DNA from: Streptomyces odontomachi
GTDB lineage: Bacteria > Actinomycetota > Actinomycetes > Streptomycetales > Streptomycetaceae
Reading direction: 5' to 3'
NCBI RefSeq assembly: GCF_024435355.1
Contig: NZ_JAMJWG010000007.1
Location: forward strand, 62,001-126,000
DNA: 64,000 bases
Below are positions 41,114 to 49,132 of this stretch, in pieces. Under the pieces are notes generated by a model. The model did no database searches. It was given only the letters and a program-made list of their open reading frames with translations, and was not told the DNA's origin. Positions within the stretch are counted from its first letter, which is position 1. Each line of letters starts with the position of its first letter. Made by a program: the position numbers and the translations under genes.

Positions 41114-42064
41114 ATGACGGACGACATCCACTCCTACGACCGCGACCTGTACGGCCGGCTCTTCCTCAACTGCTACCAGCGGCAGGCCCTGGTGATGCTG
41201 GCCGAGCGGGTACCGGACGTGCCCCTGTTGTTCCATCGGTGTCTGATCAGCACGGACGACCTGCTGGACCAGGTCGTCCGGCTGCAACGGCCCAAGTACG
41301 ACTTCACCAGCCGGATCTGCTCCGCCGACGACCTGGCGCTGATCGGGCTCGCGCGCGCTGACACCACGTTCGCGAGCTACGCGGAAGCCCGGCCCCTGCT
41401 GAAGGAGAGCGTCAGCAGGGACGGGTACGTCATCGTGGTCGGGGACGTCTTCTACTGGCCGCACTGTCCCGAGTACCGGACCCGGCACCTCATGCACACC
41501 GTCATCCTGCGCGACCATCACGCCGATTCCGGGGAGTGGTCGATCATCGACGACAACCCCGCCAGCGTGCTCTGCGCCTACCGGTACCCCGAAGAGCTGA
41601 TCGCCGACGGCTTCGACAACGGCGAGCTGCGCGAGGTCAGGTCCTTCACCCTGCGGCCCTACGACCCGGGCGAGGCGCACCGCGGCACCCGGGAGTCGTT
41701 CTCCGCGCTGCTGGCGGACCACCGGGACAGCTGGACCCTGTTCTGCGAGGTCGAAGCCATCCTGGACAGCCCGTGGACGGCACGCGAACGCGCCATCGCG
41801 GCCCTGTACGACGTCTTCTCGCTCTACCAGGGTTCGCGGATCGCCCTGCGGGCTTATCTGCACCGGGCGTTCGGCGACGAGGCCGCGGGGACCCTGCTGG
41901 ACGGTGCGGTGCAGCAGGCTGCCGGTGTCCAGAACGCCCTCCTGCTCGGCAAGGTCACCGGGGCGGTGGACCCGGCCTGGCTGGCAGGCGCCTGCCGAGG
42001 CCTGCGGGAGACGGAGGAAAAGCTGGTGGACCGGGTGCGAACGCTCGACAAGGAGGCTGCCTGA
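41114..42064 (+). CDS. BtrH-like acyltransferase (papain/C39 fold)
   Basis: A 316-residue protein whose N-terminal half fits the BtrH_N domain: LFLNCYQRQALVML with the presumed nucleophilic Cys, RTRHLMHTVILRD with the His, and EWSIIDDNPAS with the Asp of a Cys-His-Asp triad. BtrH moves an acyl group from a carrier protein onto an aminoglycoside amine in butirosin biosynthesis. The C-terminal half is helical (LFCEVEAILDSPWTARER). As the last gene of the carrier-protein operon it is the natural candidate for delivering the acyl group to an amine acceptor. Assignment by pattern; family distant. Confidence 0.68.
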   Translation: MTDDIHSYDRDLYGRLFLNCYQRQALVMLAERVPDVPLLFHRCLISTDDLLDQVVRLQRPKYDFTSRICSADDLALIGLARADTTFASYAEARPLLKESVSRDGYVIVVGDVFYWPHCPEYRTRHLMHTVILRDHHADSGEWSIIDDNPASVLCAYRYPEELIADGFDNGELREVRSFTLRPYDPGEAHRGTRESFSALLADHRDSWTLFCEVEAILDSPWTARERAIAALYDVFSLYQGSRIALRAYLHRAFGDEAAGTLLDGAVQQAAGVQNALLLGKVTGAVDPAWLAGACRGLRETEEKLVDRVRTLDKEAA

Positions 42065-42092
42065 GCCTCCCGTCACCCGGGACCGGGGCCCG

Positions 42093-42119
42093 GCATCATG
42101 CTGCCATGCAGCTTGATGC
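42093..42119. promoter_or_regulatory. Operator-like inverted repeat, copy 2
   Basis: GCATCATGCTG - CCATG - CAGCTTGATGC. It differs from copy 1 by a single base in the left arm and one in the loop. It precedes the beta-lactam synthetase-like gene by about 375 bases, so the two operons share this element. Confidence 0.82.
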
Positions 42120-42150
42120 TCGGCGTTGACGAGCCGGTTCCGTTCTCCGG

Positions 42151-42164
42151 TCTGGCAATCTGAT
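42151..42164 (+). promoter_or_regulatory. Shared 14-bp box, copy 2
   Basis: TCTGGCAATCTGAT, identical to the box at 35045-35058, here 31 bases after the inverted repeat. The conserved spacing suggests a combined control element. Confidence 0.7.
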
Positions 42165-42212
42165 CGGGCGATCCCGGGTCTCCCGGGCGCATCCGATGTG
42201 TCGTCATTGTTC

Positions 42213-42265
42213 TTCTGCGCAGGCCTTTCTGCGCAGGCCTTTCTGCGCAGGTTTTCTGCGCAGCC
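42213..42265. repeat. Four tandem 13-14-bp repeats containing CTGCGCAG
   Basis: Units TTCTGCGCAGGCCT (twice), TTCTGCGCAGGTT and TTCTGCGCAGCC lie head to tail. Each includes the 8-bp palindrome CTGCGCAG. They are in the leader, about 230 bases before the beta-lactam synthetase-like start. Confidence 0.8.
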
Positions 42266-42493
42266 ACGGCAGGCACCCATGGCGTGGCCACGGCACCGCA
42301 CCTCTCGGCTCCTGGTCCGGTTCTCCCCGCACTTCTGCGCCCCCAGCACGAACGTCACGATCAGCGTGCCATCGCGGTGATCGACAGCACCCGCTGCCCT
42401 GCCTTGACGCGGGCACCTTTGCGCCGCCGGCCCCATGGCCGTGGTCGGTACGGCGCGCGCTACCGAAAGCACGAAGAACTCGGAGGTGATCGA

Positions 42494-44335
42494 GTGAGTG
42501 GCTTGGTGGGCTGGATCGATTTCCGGCGCGATCTGGGGGTGTCCAGCGACATCCTCCACACGATGACGGAAACGATGCAGCACCGAGGCCCGGACACCAA
42601 GGACGTCTGGGTGTCCCAGCACGCGGGGATCGGTCACCGCGGGCTGACGACCTCCCACTCGACCGAGCACGCCCGACCCACCCGCATCGAGACCGACGCC
42701 GGCACGTTCGCCGCGGCCCACATCGGGGAGCTGTACAACGCCCCTGAGCTGCGGCGGGACATCGAGGCGGCCGGCGGCGCCGTGCGCACCGCACGGACCT
42801 CGGAACTCCTGGTGCGGGCCTACGAACTCTGGGGCCGGGACTTCGTCACCCGGGTCGACGGCGCCTTCGCCTTCGCCCTGTGGGACGGCCCCCACCGCCG
42901 CGTGCTGCTGGGCCGCGACCGGCTGGGCATCAAGCCGCTCTACTACGCCCCGTACCCCGACGGCCTGCTCTTCGCCAGCGAGCCCAAGGGGATCATGGCC
43001 AACCCGCGGTTCACGGCGCGCCTCGACGTCCACAAGCTGCCGCTGGTCCTCCAGCCACGGCTGGCGCTGCCCGGCGAGACCCCGCTGGTGGGACTCCACG
43101 AGGTGCGCCCCGGCCACGTCCTCGAATGCTCTGAGACGAGCCGGCACGAGTACCGGTACTGGCAGCTCACCAGCCGGCCGCACCACGACACGTTCGAGCA
43201 GACCGCGCAACGCGTGCGCGAGCTGCTGGGCGACGCCGTCGGCAGCCAGCTGGCCACCGGTGTCCCGATGGGCGCCATGCTCTCCGGCGGGGTGGACTCC
43301 ACATCGGTGGCCGCGCTGGCCGTGCGGGCCCTGCGGGAGCGGGAGCCGGACGCCGCCCTGGACACGTTCTGCGTGCAGTTCGAGAGCGACCCGGCGCACT
43401 TCGTGTCCACCGAACTCCGCCCCGACGTGGACGCACCCTACGCGGCCCTGGCCGCCACCTACCTGGACACCCGGCACCGCACGCTCACCGCGTCCGTGGA
43501 GGACCTGCTGGACGCCGTCCCGGCCACCCGCAGCGCCCGTGACCTGCCGGGCTGGGGGCAGTTCGACGCATCGATGTACCTGCTGTTCCAGCAGATGCGC
43601 CGGCACTGCACCGTCGCCCTGACCGGCGAGGCGGCGGACGAGGTCTTCGGCGGCTACCCGTACTTCTTCAAGACGGAGTTGCTCCAGCGGCCGCAGTTCC
43701 CCTGGCTCTTCGACGGCCCGAAGCTGTCGGACTGCCTCTCGCCGGAGCTGACCGCGCTGATCGACCCGCAGGAGGACGAACGCGCCCGGTACGCCCAGCT
43801 GATCCGCAGCGTCCCGCGGCTCGCCGGGGAGGACGCGGCGGACGCCCGGATACGGGAGGTCTTCTTCCTGGGCCTCTCCGGGCCGCTCTCGGTGATCCTG
43901 GACCGCAAGGAGCGCATGAGCATGGCGAACGGTCTGGACGTGCGCGTGCCGTTCTGCGACCACCGGCTCCTCGAGTACGTCTGGAACGTGCCGTGGTCGC
44001 TGAAGTCGCGCGGCGGGGTCAAGGGGCTGCTGAAGGCGGCCATGGGCGAGCTGCTGCCGCCCGAGACCGTGCACCGGAAGAAGAGCGCGTATCCCCACGT
44101 CCAGAGCCCGCGCTACGACGAGGGCATCATCCGCGAGGCGTCCCGCGTCGTGACGGACAAGGACTCCGTGCTGGCCCCGCTCTTCGACGCCGCGCGCCTG
44201 GACGACCTGATCCAGCGGATCGGCGCCAACCGGATCAGCGCGGAACTGCCGGGCGGTTCGAACCCCGCCGCACTGCTGATCCAGCTCGTCGAACTGGACC
44301 GCTGGGTCACGGACTACCAGGTGTCCCTGCCCTGA
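42494..44335 (+). CDS. Beta-lactam synthetase-like protein (AsnB homologue without the glutaminase Cys)
   Basis: A 613-residue asparagine-synthetase homologue. The N-terminal Ntn domain is present (LVGWIDF, MQHRGPD, GRDRLGIKPLYY) but the residue after Met is Ser, not the Cys required for glutamine hydrolysis. The C-terminal synthetase domain has MLSGGVDSTSVA (pyrophosphate loop), LTGEAADEVFGGY, and MANGLDVRVPFCDHRLLEY..GVKGLLK. Loss of the Cys is known in beta-lactam synthetase (Bls) and carbapenam synthetase. In the tabtoxin pathway TblS is of this type. The GTG has a GGAGG site 7 bases before it. It heads the operon. Confidence 0.85.
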   Translation: MSGLVGWIDFRRDLGVSSDILHTMTETMQHRGPDTKDVWVSQHAGIGHRGLTTSHSTEHARPTRIETDAGTFAAAHIGELYNAPELRRDIEAAGGAVRTARTSELLVRAYELWGRDFVTRVDGAFAFALWDGPHRRVLLGRDRLGIKPLYYAPYPDGLLFASEPKGIMANPRFTARLDVHKLPLVLQPRLALPGETPLVGLHEVRPGHVLECSETSRHEYRYWQLTSRPHHDTFEQTAQRVRELLGDAVGSQLATGVPMGAMLSGGVDSTSVAALAVRALREREPDAALDTFCVQFESDPAHFVSTELRPDVDAPYAALAATYLDTRHRTLTASVEDLLDAVPATRSARDLPGWGQFDASMYLLFQQMRRHCTVALTGEAADEVFGGYPYFFKTELLQRPQFPWLFDGPKLSDCLSPELTALIDPQEDERARYAQLIRSVPRLAGEDAADARIREVFFLGLSGPLSVILDRKERMSMANGLDVRVPFCDHRLLEYVWNVPWSLKSRGGVKGLLKAAMGELLPPETVHRKKSAYPHVQSPRYDEGIIREASRVVTDKDSVLAPLFDAARLDDLIQRIGANRISAELPGGSNPAALLIQLVELDRWVTDYQVSLP

Positions 44336-44389
44336 CGGGTGTGCCCACCCCGGACCAACGCGTCGAGAAGCCCAAGGGAGTCCCCCCTC

Positions 44390-45256
44390 ATGCTCGAGCT
44401 CGTCCCCATCACCGAAGGCATCGGCACGGAAGTGCGCGGCGTCGATGTCACCGGACACATCTCGGACCGCGATTTCGGCCGTATCTACCAGGCCTGGATC
44501 GACACGACCATCCTGCTCATCCGGGGCCAGCACATGACGCCCGCGCAGCACGTCGCCTTCACCCGCCGGTTCGGCGAGGTGTACGCCTACACCCGGTCGA
44601 AGTTCGACCATCCCGAGCACCCGGAGATCCTGGTCCTGTCGAACATCGTCCGCGACGGCAAGCCGATCGGGTCGGCCTACAGCGGCCGGGTCTGGCACAC
44701 CGACGGCCACTACCTGACCGATCCGCCCGCCGGATCCATGCTCTACGCCCTGAAGGTCCCGCCGGTCGGCGGCGACACCTGGTTCGCGAACATGCTCGGC
44801 GCCTACGACGCCCTGCCGCAGCACGTCAAGGAGCGCATCGACGACCTCAAGGTCGTGATCAGCCGGGTGCAGTCGCGGCCGTACAACTATCCCGACCGGC
44901 CCGCCCCGACCGCGCAGGAGATCGCGGAGTGGCCCGACGTGCCCCAGCCGCTGGTGCGGGTCCACGAGGAGAGCGGCCGTAAGGCGATCTACGCCGGCGG
45001 AAACGTGCCCTGGCGCATCGAGGGCATGTCCGAGGACGAGAGCCGGCCCCTGGTCACCTTCCTCCAGGAGTTCTCCGTGCAGCCCCGGTTCACCTACCGG
45101 CACCGGTGGCAGCCGGGCGACATCGTGCTGTGGGACAACCGCAGCGCGATGCACCAGGCCACGCCCTACGACTACACGGCACACCACCGCCTGATGCACC
45201 GCACCACCGTCGCGGCGCCGCACGCCGCGGTGCCGACGGGCAGGGCGGCGTCATGA
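44390..45256 (+). CDS. TauD/TfdA-family Fe(II)/alpha-ketoglutarate oxygenase
   Basis: A 288-residue oxygenase. The iron ligands HxD are in VWHTDGHYLTD and the distal His in HHRLMHRTTV, followed by the ketoglutarate-binding Arg. Further family segments are DTTILLIRGQHMTPAQHVAFTRRFGEVY and GDTWFANMLGAYDALP. The likely reaction is hydroxylation of an aliphatic carbon; tabtoxinine-beta-lactam has a hydroxyl on the lactam ring, so this is a candidate for that step. ATG at 44390 with GGGAG. It overlaps the next gene by 4 bases (ATGA). Confidence 0.9.
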   Translation: MLELVPITEGIGTEVRGVDVTGHISDRDFGRIYQAWIDTTILLIRGQHMTPAQHVAFTRRFGEVYAYTRSKFDHPEHPEILVLSNIVRDGKPIGSAYSGRVWHTDGHYLTDPPAGSMLYALKVPPVGGDTWFANMLGAYDALPQHVKERIDDLKVVISRVQSRPYNYPDRPAPTAQEIAEWPDVPQPLVRVHEESGRKAIYAGGNVPWRIEGMSEDESRPLVTFLQEFSVQPRFTYRHRWQPGDIVLWDNRSAMHQATPYDYTAHHRLMHRTTVAAPHAAVPTGRAAS

Positions 45257-46863
45257 CCACCTACGACTACATCATCGTCGGCTCCGGCGCGGCCGGCGCC
45301 GTGCTGGCCGGGCGGCTGACCGAGGACCCGCTGATCAGGGTGCTGCTGCTGGAGTCCGGCCGGGAACGGCGCAGCCCCCTGCTGACCATCCCCGCCGCCG
45401 AGACCATCCTGATGGGCAACCCCAAGTACGACTGGTGCTTCTCGACCGACGCCGACCCGACGATCGACGGCCGCAGCGTGGCCATTCCCCGGGGCCGGCT
45501 GCTCGGCGGCTCCAACGCCATCAACGGCATGATCTTCGTACGGGGCCAGCGCGAGGACTACGACGACTGGGAGCGGCTGGGCAACCCCGGCTGGTCCTGG
45601 TCGCACGTGCTGCCGTACTTCCGGAAGATGGAACGGGCCCCGCAGCTCGGCGGTCGCACCCGGGGCCTGAACGGACCCATCTCGGTGGGCCCGCCGCGGG
45701 AGCGCGACCGGCTCTGCGACGCCTTCCTCACCGCCGCCGCCAAGGCCGGCTACCCGGAGAACCGCGACTACAACTCCGGTGACCAGGAGGGCTTCGGCTA
45801 CTACCAGGTCAACCACCGGGCCGGGCGCCGGTCGTCCGCCGGGCGCACCTACCTGAAGGAGGCGCGCCGCCGGTCCAACCTGGAGCTGCGCACCGACGCG
45901 CACGTCACTCAGGTGCGCTTCGACGGCACCCGCTGTGTCGGGGTGACCTTCCGGCAGGGCGGCATCGAGCGGCAGGCCGACTGCGGCCGTGAGGTGATCC
46001 TCAGCGGCGGCACCGTGCAGTCGCCGCAGCTGCTGGAGCTGTCCGGCGTCGGATCGCGCCAGGTGCTCGCCGACACCGGCGTGCCGCTGGTGCACCATCT
46101 GCCGGGCGTGGGGGAGAACTTCCACGACCACTACGCGGCCCGGCTGCGCTGGCGGGTGCAGGAGCCCATCACGTTCAACGAACGCTCCCGCGGCCTGGGC
46201 CTGGCGCGTGAGGTCGCCGAATACCTGCACACCCGCAGGGGGCTGCTCAGCCTGCCCATCGCGCTCGGCTTCGGCTTCGTGCGCACCTCGGACGCGGAGG
46301 AGCGGCCCGACATCCAGTTCCACTTCGCACCGGCGAGCTACGGCGAGGGGTCCAGCCGGCGGCTCGACACCTCGCCCGGGATGACGCTGGGCGTCTACCC
46401 GCTGCGGCCCGAGTCGCGCGGCTCGATCCACATCCGCTCCCGCGAGCCGCTGGTCGCGCCCGCCATCCGGCCGCGCTTCCTGTCGGCCGAGTCGGACCGG
46501 CGGCGGCTGGTGGCGGGCATCCGCATCGCCCGGCGCATCGTCGAGGAGTCCAGCCTGGACCGCTACCGGGGCTACGAGCTGAAACCCGGTCAGCAGGTGC
46601 AGAGCGACGACGAGCTACTGGACTACGTGCGGGCCCACGGGGACACCTCGTACCACCCGGTCGGCACCTGCCGGATGGGCGAGGACCCGCTGGCCGTGGT
46701 CGACGAACGGCTACGGGTGCGGGGCGTGCACGGGCTGCGGGTCATCGACGCCTCCGTCATGCCGGTGATCGTCTCGGGGAACACCAATGCCGCGAGCATG
46801 ATGATCGGCGAAAAGGGCGCCGACATGGTCCTGGAGGACCACAAGAAGGGATCGCGCCCCTAG
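45253..46863 (+). CDS. GMC-family FAD oxidoreductase (choline dehydrogenase-like)
   Basis: A 536-residue flavoprotein. The Rossmann motif is YIIVGSGAAGAVLAGRL, the GMC signatures PRGRLLGGSNAINGMIFVRG and SGGTVQSPQLLELSGVG, and the catalytic pair SYHPVGTCRMG (His) and SGNTNAASMMIGEKGADM (Asn) near the C-terminus. It oxidises an alcohol to an aldehyde or acid. Its start overlaps the oxygenase stop. In this context it could oxidise a carbinol formed by the preceding oxygenase or by a methyltransferase-derived C1 unit; which is not known. Confidence 0.9.
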   Translation: MTTYDYIIVGSGAAGAVLAGRLTEDPLIRVLLLESGRERRSPLLTIPAAETILMGNPKYDWCFSTDADPTIDGRSVAIPRGRLLGGSNAINGMIFVRGQREDYDDWERLGNPGWSWSHVLPYFRKMERAPQLGGRTRGLNGPISVGPPRERDRLCDAFLTAAAKAGYPENRDYNSGDQEGFGYYQVNHRAGRRSSAGRTYLKEARRRSNLELRTDAHVTQVRFDGTRCVGVTFRQGGIERQADCGREVILSGGTVQSPQLLELSGVGSRQVLADTGVPLVHHLPGVGENFHDHYAARLRWRVQEPITFNERSRGLGLAREVAEYLHTRRGLLSLPIALGFGFVRTSDAEERPDIQFHFAPASYGEGSSRRLDTSPGMTLGVYPLRPESRGSIHIRSREPLVAPAIRPRFLSAESDRRRLVAGIRIARRIVEESSLDRYRGYELKPGQQVQSDDELLDYVRAHGDTSYHPVGTCRMGEDPLAVVDERLRVRGVHGLRVIDASVMPVIVSGNTNAASMMIGEKGADMVLEDHKKGSRP

Positions 46864-46882
46864 GGGCGCCGCCCCGGACCGA

Positions 46883-48319
46883 ATGTTGTCTCCTCTGCAT
46901 TCCCGGATGGACGTTCTCGTGTCTGAAAAGCTTGAAGTCGACCGTTTCGACTACACCACCAATCTCGGCCGTGCGAGCTCCTATCGCGAATACCGCAGCG
47001 CCTTGTGGCCACCGTCGGACCGCTACACGCTCGCCCAGCTGAACCTGGCCGACGCCACCCCCGATCTCGGCGAGGAGTTCCTGCGCGGCCTGGCCGCCCT
47101 GAAGTCGGCGGTCGAGGCGGAGTGGCAGCGGACCAAGGACGTCGGCGTGCCGGCCCGCCGCCGTTTCAACGATCCGACGTCCACCGCGGACGCCATGCGG
47201 GCCGTCGGCGCCCGGCTGCCGGGCGAGGCGGACCGCCGGGCGATCGAGCTGCGGGCCAACGCCGTGCAGCACGGCTACACCGACGACATCCTCCAGGAAC
47301 TCGCCGCGCTCACCGAGGAGTTCACCGTCGTCGCCGGGCAGGTCTCCACCTTCTACGGCAAGGAGGTCAAGGGCCTGCCGACGGCCTTCGCCTGCCGGGG
47401 TGACGCCGAGGGCCAGGCCGTGGTGACCAAGGCGCTGGAGGACCAGGACGAGGTCGCCGGCTATCTGCGCAGGCTCCATGCGGACCTGCGGCTGGGCGAC
47501 CTGCCGGCGTTCGGCGCCGCGCAGTTGTTCTTCATGGCCGGCGAGGGAAATCACCACCCCAAGCACATCGCCTATTTCCTGCCCGAGGACGAGGGCGTCA
47601 AGTACTCCCCGTTCAAGAAGACGTACTACTTCCGCAACAGCCACCACGCCATCCTGAAGCACATCTCCGCCCCCCTGGCGGCGGAACACATCGAGGGCGA
47701 CAGCGTCTTCGACCCGGCCGACGCACGCTTCGACGCCATTCCCATGCTGGGGGTGCTCAGCCATGAGCTCGGCCATTTCGTGCACCGCCCGCACACCGAC
47801 TTCAAGGAGCTGAACGCGGCCGACCGGTGGGCCTCCGTGGTGCTCCAGGAGACCGCGGCGGACGTCTTCGGCATTCTCATCCTCGCGGATGTGTGGGCCG
47901 AGCGGTTCGGCATCGCGCAGGCCGATGTCGTCGCGTACTACCTCGCGGAGTGCCTGCGCTATGTCGACCGTGGCCTCGGCCACTTCCCCGACAGCGACGG
48001 CATGTTCCTGCAACTGGGCTACTTCCGCCAGCTGGGCGCGCTCACCGCGGAGCCGGGCTCGGCCCGGATGTCCGCCGACTCCCAGGTGGTGCTGGCCGGT
48101 CTGCGGTCCCTGGCCCGGGTACTGGCCGACACGCTGCTCGCCGGTGCGGCGGCGCCGTCCATCGCCCTGCACACGGCCTTCGGCCCGGCTACCCCCGCCC
48201 CCCTTGCCGCCCTGATCGAGGCCATGCGCCGGACCCCGTTCTCTTCCGTCGAATACGGCCAGGAGCACATCTACCTCCCGCGCCGCCCGTCCGCACGCCC
48301 CAAGGAGATGCCGAGCTGA
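46883..48319 (+). CDS. HExxH zinc protein of unknown family
   Basis: A protein of up to 478 residues. Residues 294-298 read HELGH, and a Glu at 323 (LQETAADVFG) is well placed as the third zinc ligand, so a gluzincin-like hydrolase is likely. A signal peptide is lacking, so it acts in the cytoplasm. The start is uncertain: ATG 46883, ATG 46907 or GTG 46919 (MSEKLEVDRF), none with a perfect ribosome site. Its stop overlaps the methyltransferase ATG by one base. A cytoplasmic deacylase or peptidase for an N-acylated intermediate would fit; this is inference. Confidence 0.75.
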   Translation: MLSPLHSRMDVLVSEKLEVDRFDYTTNLGRASSYREYRSALWPPSDRYTLAQLNLADATPDLGEEFLRGLAALKSAVEAEWQRTKDVGVPARRRFNDPTSTADAMRAVGARLPGEADRRAIELRANAVQHGYTDDILQELAALTEEFTVVAGQVSTFYGKEVKGLPTAFACRGDAEGQAVVTKALEDQDEVAGYLRRLHADLRLGDLPAFGAAQLFFMAGEGNHHPKHIAYFLPEDEGVKYSPFKKTYYFRNSHHAILKHISAPLAAEHIEGDSVFDPADARFDAIPMLGVLSHELGHFVHRPHTDFKELNAADRWASVVLQETAADVFGILILADVWAERFGIAQADVVAYYLAECLRYVDRGLGHFPDSDGMFLQLGYFRQLGALTAEPGSARMSADSQVVLAGLRSLARVLADTLLAGAAAPSIALHTAFGPATPAPLAALIEAMRRTPFSSVEYGQEHIYLPRRPSARPKEMPS

Positions 48320-49011
48320 TGCAGTCCACACAGAACCTGGACGCGGTCCGGGACTACTACACCACGGTGCGCGCCGTCGGCGAGGAGCACGCCACCATCT
48401 ACGACATATGGGAGAAGGGCGGTGCGTTCAACGACTCCATCACCCCGTCCACCTTCACGCCCGAATACCGCTCGCACATGGTCCTCAAGCTGCTCTCCCT
48501 GACCACGGACGGTGCGAACATCTTATCGCTGGGCTGCGGAAACGCCTTTGTCGAAGGGGTCGTCGCCAAACTCGACCGGCGTCTCAAAGCCATCGACTGC
48601 AACGCCGAGGCGGTCGCCCTGGCCCGGCGGAAGAACGTCGACGCCATCACCGCCGACTACTTCGCCCTGGAGTCGTCGTACGCGGCGGGCGTGGACGCCA
48701 TCTACGCGGATGGATTCCTCGGCCACCTCTTCGACGCCGAGCACCACCTGAAACCCGCCCTGGAAAAACTGGTGGCCCTGAAACTGAAGTCCGGCGCCCA
48801 TCTGGTGTTCTCCAATGACGCGCCGGCCGACCCGGAGGTGGAGTTCGCGCCGCACCCGCGGGTCGAGGACTTCTGGTTCATCGCCAAGGACTATCTCCAG
48901 GAGCAGCTGACCGCCATCGGTCTCGCCTCGGTGGAGAGCTACTACTTCCCGTACATGCGCCCCCTGAGCGGCATGCGCAACCGCACCATCTGCGTCGCCC
49001 GGGTCCCGTGA
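48319..49011 (+). CDS. SAM-dependent methyltransferase (TblA-like)
   Basis: A 230-residue class I methyltransferase: motif I ANILSLGCGNAFVEG, motif II region LDRRLKAIDCNAEAV, and DAIYADGFLGHLFD. A TTA codon is at 48523. In the tabtoxin pathway one carbon comes from the methyl of methionine, and the P. syringae locus has tblA next to the lysA-like tabA; here too the methyltransferase is directly upstream of the LysA-like gene. It is therefore the candidate for adding the C1 unit. Similarity to TblA itself was not tested. Confidence 0.83.
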   Translation: MQSTQNLDAVRDYYTTVRAVGEEHATIYDIWEKGGAFNDSITPSTFTPEYRSHMVLKLLSLTTDGANILSLGCGNAFVEGVVAKLDRRLKAIDCNAEAVALARRKNVDAITADYFALESSYAAGVDAIYADGFLGHLFDAEHHLKPALEKLVALKLKSGAHLVFSNDAPADPEVEFAPHPRVEDFWFIAKDYLQEQLTAIGLASVESYYFPYMRPLSGMRNRTICVARVP

Positions 49012-49132
49012 CGATCGCCCCGGCTCCGTGACGATCCTCCCGCACTGCCCGGAACGGGCTCCCCCACTGCCTTGAGGGCGTGGGCGGTGCCCCCGTCCGG
49101 TGTCCCACCCACGCCCGCGAGAAGAGGCAGAC

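Larger units (their letters stand above)
42065..42493. other. 430-base leader between the carrier operon and the beta-lactam operon
   Basis: No gene is seen. It contains the second copy of the 27-bp inverted repeat (42093-42119), the second 14-bp box (42151-42164), and a tandem repeat (42213-42265). The leader after the box is about 330 bases long. Confidence 0.7.

Noticed and set aside
41045..45223. A 1392-codon open frame on the minus strand
   Set aside because: It runs opposite several clearly real plus-strand genes and its translation is an Arg/Gly/Pro/Val mixture typical of antisense frames in high-GC DNA.
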